The notes beneath the pieces were generated by a model. That model was not told the origin of the DNA, made no database searches, and saw only the letters and a program-made list of their open reading frames with translations. From Draconibacterium sp. (lineage in GTDB: Bacteria; Bacteroidota; Bacteroidia; Bacteroidales; Prolixibacteraceae), in assembly GCA_015493625.1 (NCBI GenBank), contig WGCT01000373.1, forward strand, positions 1 through 7,519: a stretch of DNA of 7,519 bases. The letters are read 5' to 3'. Within the stretch, counting starts at the first letter, position 1, and each line of letters opens with the position of its first letter. The position numbers and the translations under genes are program-made. This document shows positions 7,371 to 7,519 of this stretch, piece after piece.

Positions 7371-7519
7371 AAAGCTAAATTCAATTTTTAGTGTAAAACC
7401 AGATAAAGAATAATAAGGAGCTTATTTCATTGAAGAACAATCTTTTATGTTGTTGTTATAGCATTTTTAACTCCTTTAGAATTCAATATTTATTTTGTTT
7501 ATGCATATTGGTATAAAAT

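Noticed and set aside
7415..7476. Distant inverted repeat AAGGAG (7415-7420) and CTCCTT (7471-7476)
   Set aside because: Only six pairs separated by 50 bases; not significant as a hairpin or operator.
7456..7477. Minus-strand AAAGGAG followed by ATG CTA TAA, resembling a ribosome site with a two-codon leader ORF
   Set aside because: A purine-rich hexamer near an ATG is expected by chance in AT-rich DNA, Bacteroidota rely little on Shine-Dalgarno sites, and nothing else supports a leader peptide.

Overview
The window looks like chromosome of a low-GC member of the Bacteroidota. Three things suggest this. The two best promoters follow the Bacteroidota pattern TTTG-N19-TAnnTTTG. The first two genes pair a BlaI-type repressor with an M56 peptidase that carries a TonB C-terminal domain, a pairing common in that phylum. 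Start codons have A-rich upstream sequence rather than strong Shine-Dalgarno sites. An order such as Marinilabiliales is only a guess from overall style. There is no sign of a mobile element, CRISPR array, RNA gene or recent transfer.

Layout: positions 1-104 hold a palindromic candidate operator and a promoter. A BlaI/MecI-family repressor (105-491) overlaps by 8 bp a BlaR1-like membrane metallopeptidase (484-1893), so the two form one operon. After an 85-bp gap with a consensus promoter comes a secreted TPR-repeat protein (1979-3229). After a further 91-bp gap comes a 956-residue exported protein (3321-6191) that joins a gluzincin-type HEXXH domain, a propeller-like region and a C-terminal outer-membrane beta-barrel. 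Last is a convergent gene (7370-6168, minus strand) for a membrane-anchored calcineurin-like metallophosphoesterase. Its 3' end overlaps the barrel gene by 24 bp. The final 149 bp is its upstream region.

How the genes may work together: the repressor and peptidase form a signal-transduction pair in which peptidase activation should lead to loss of the repressor. The penicillin-sensing domain of classical BlaR1 is absent and a TonB-type domain takes its place, so beta-lactam sensing is not supported. The next two genes are co-directional and both cell-envelope proteins, but at least the TPR gene has its own promoter, so a shared pathway is only inferred. The metallophosphoesterase looks independent. 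The least-described item is the predicted outer-membrane protease-like fusion protein at 3321-6191.
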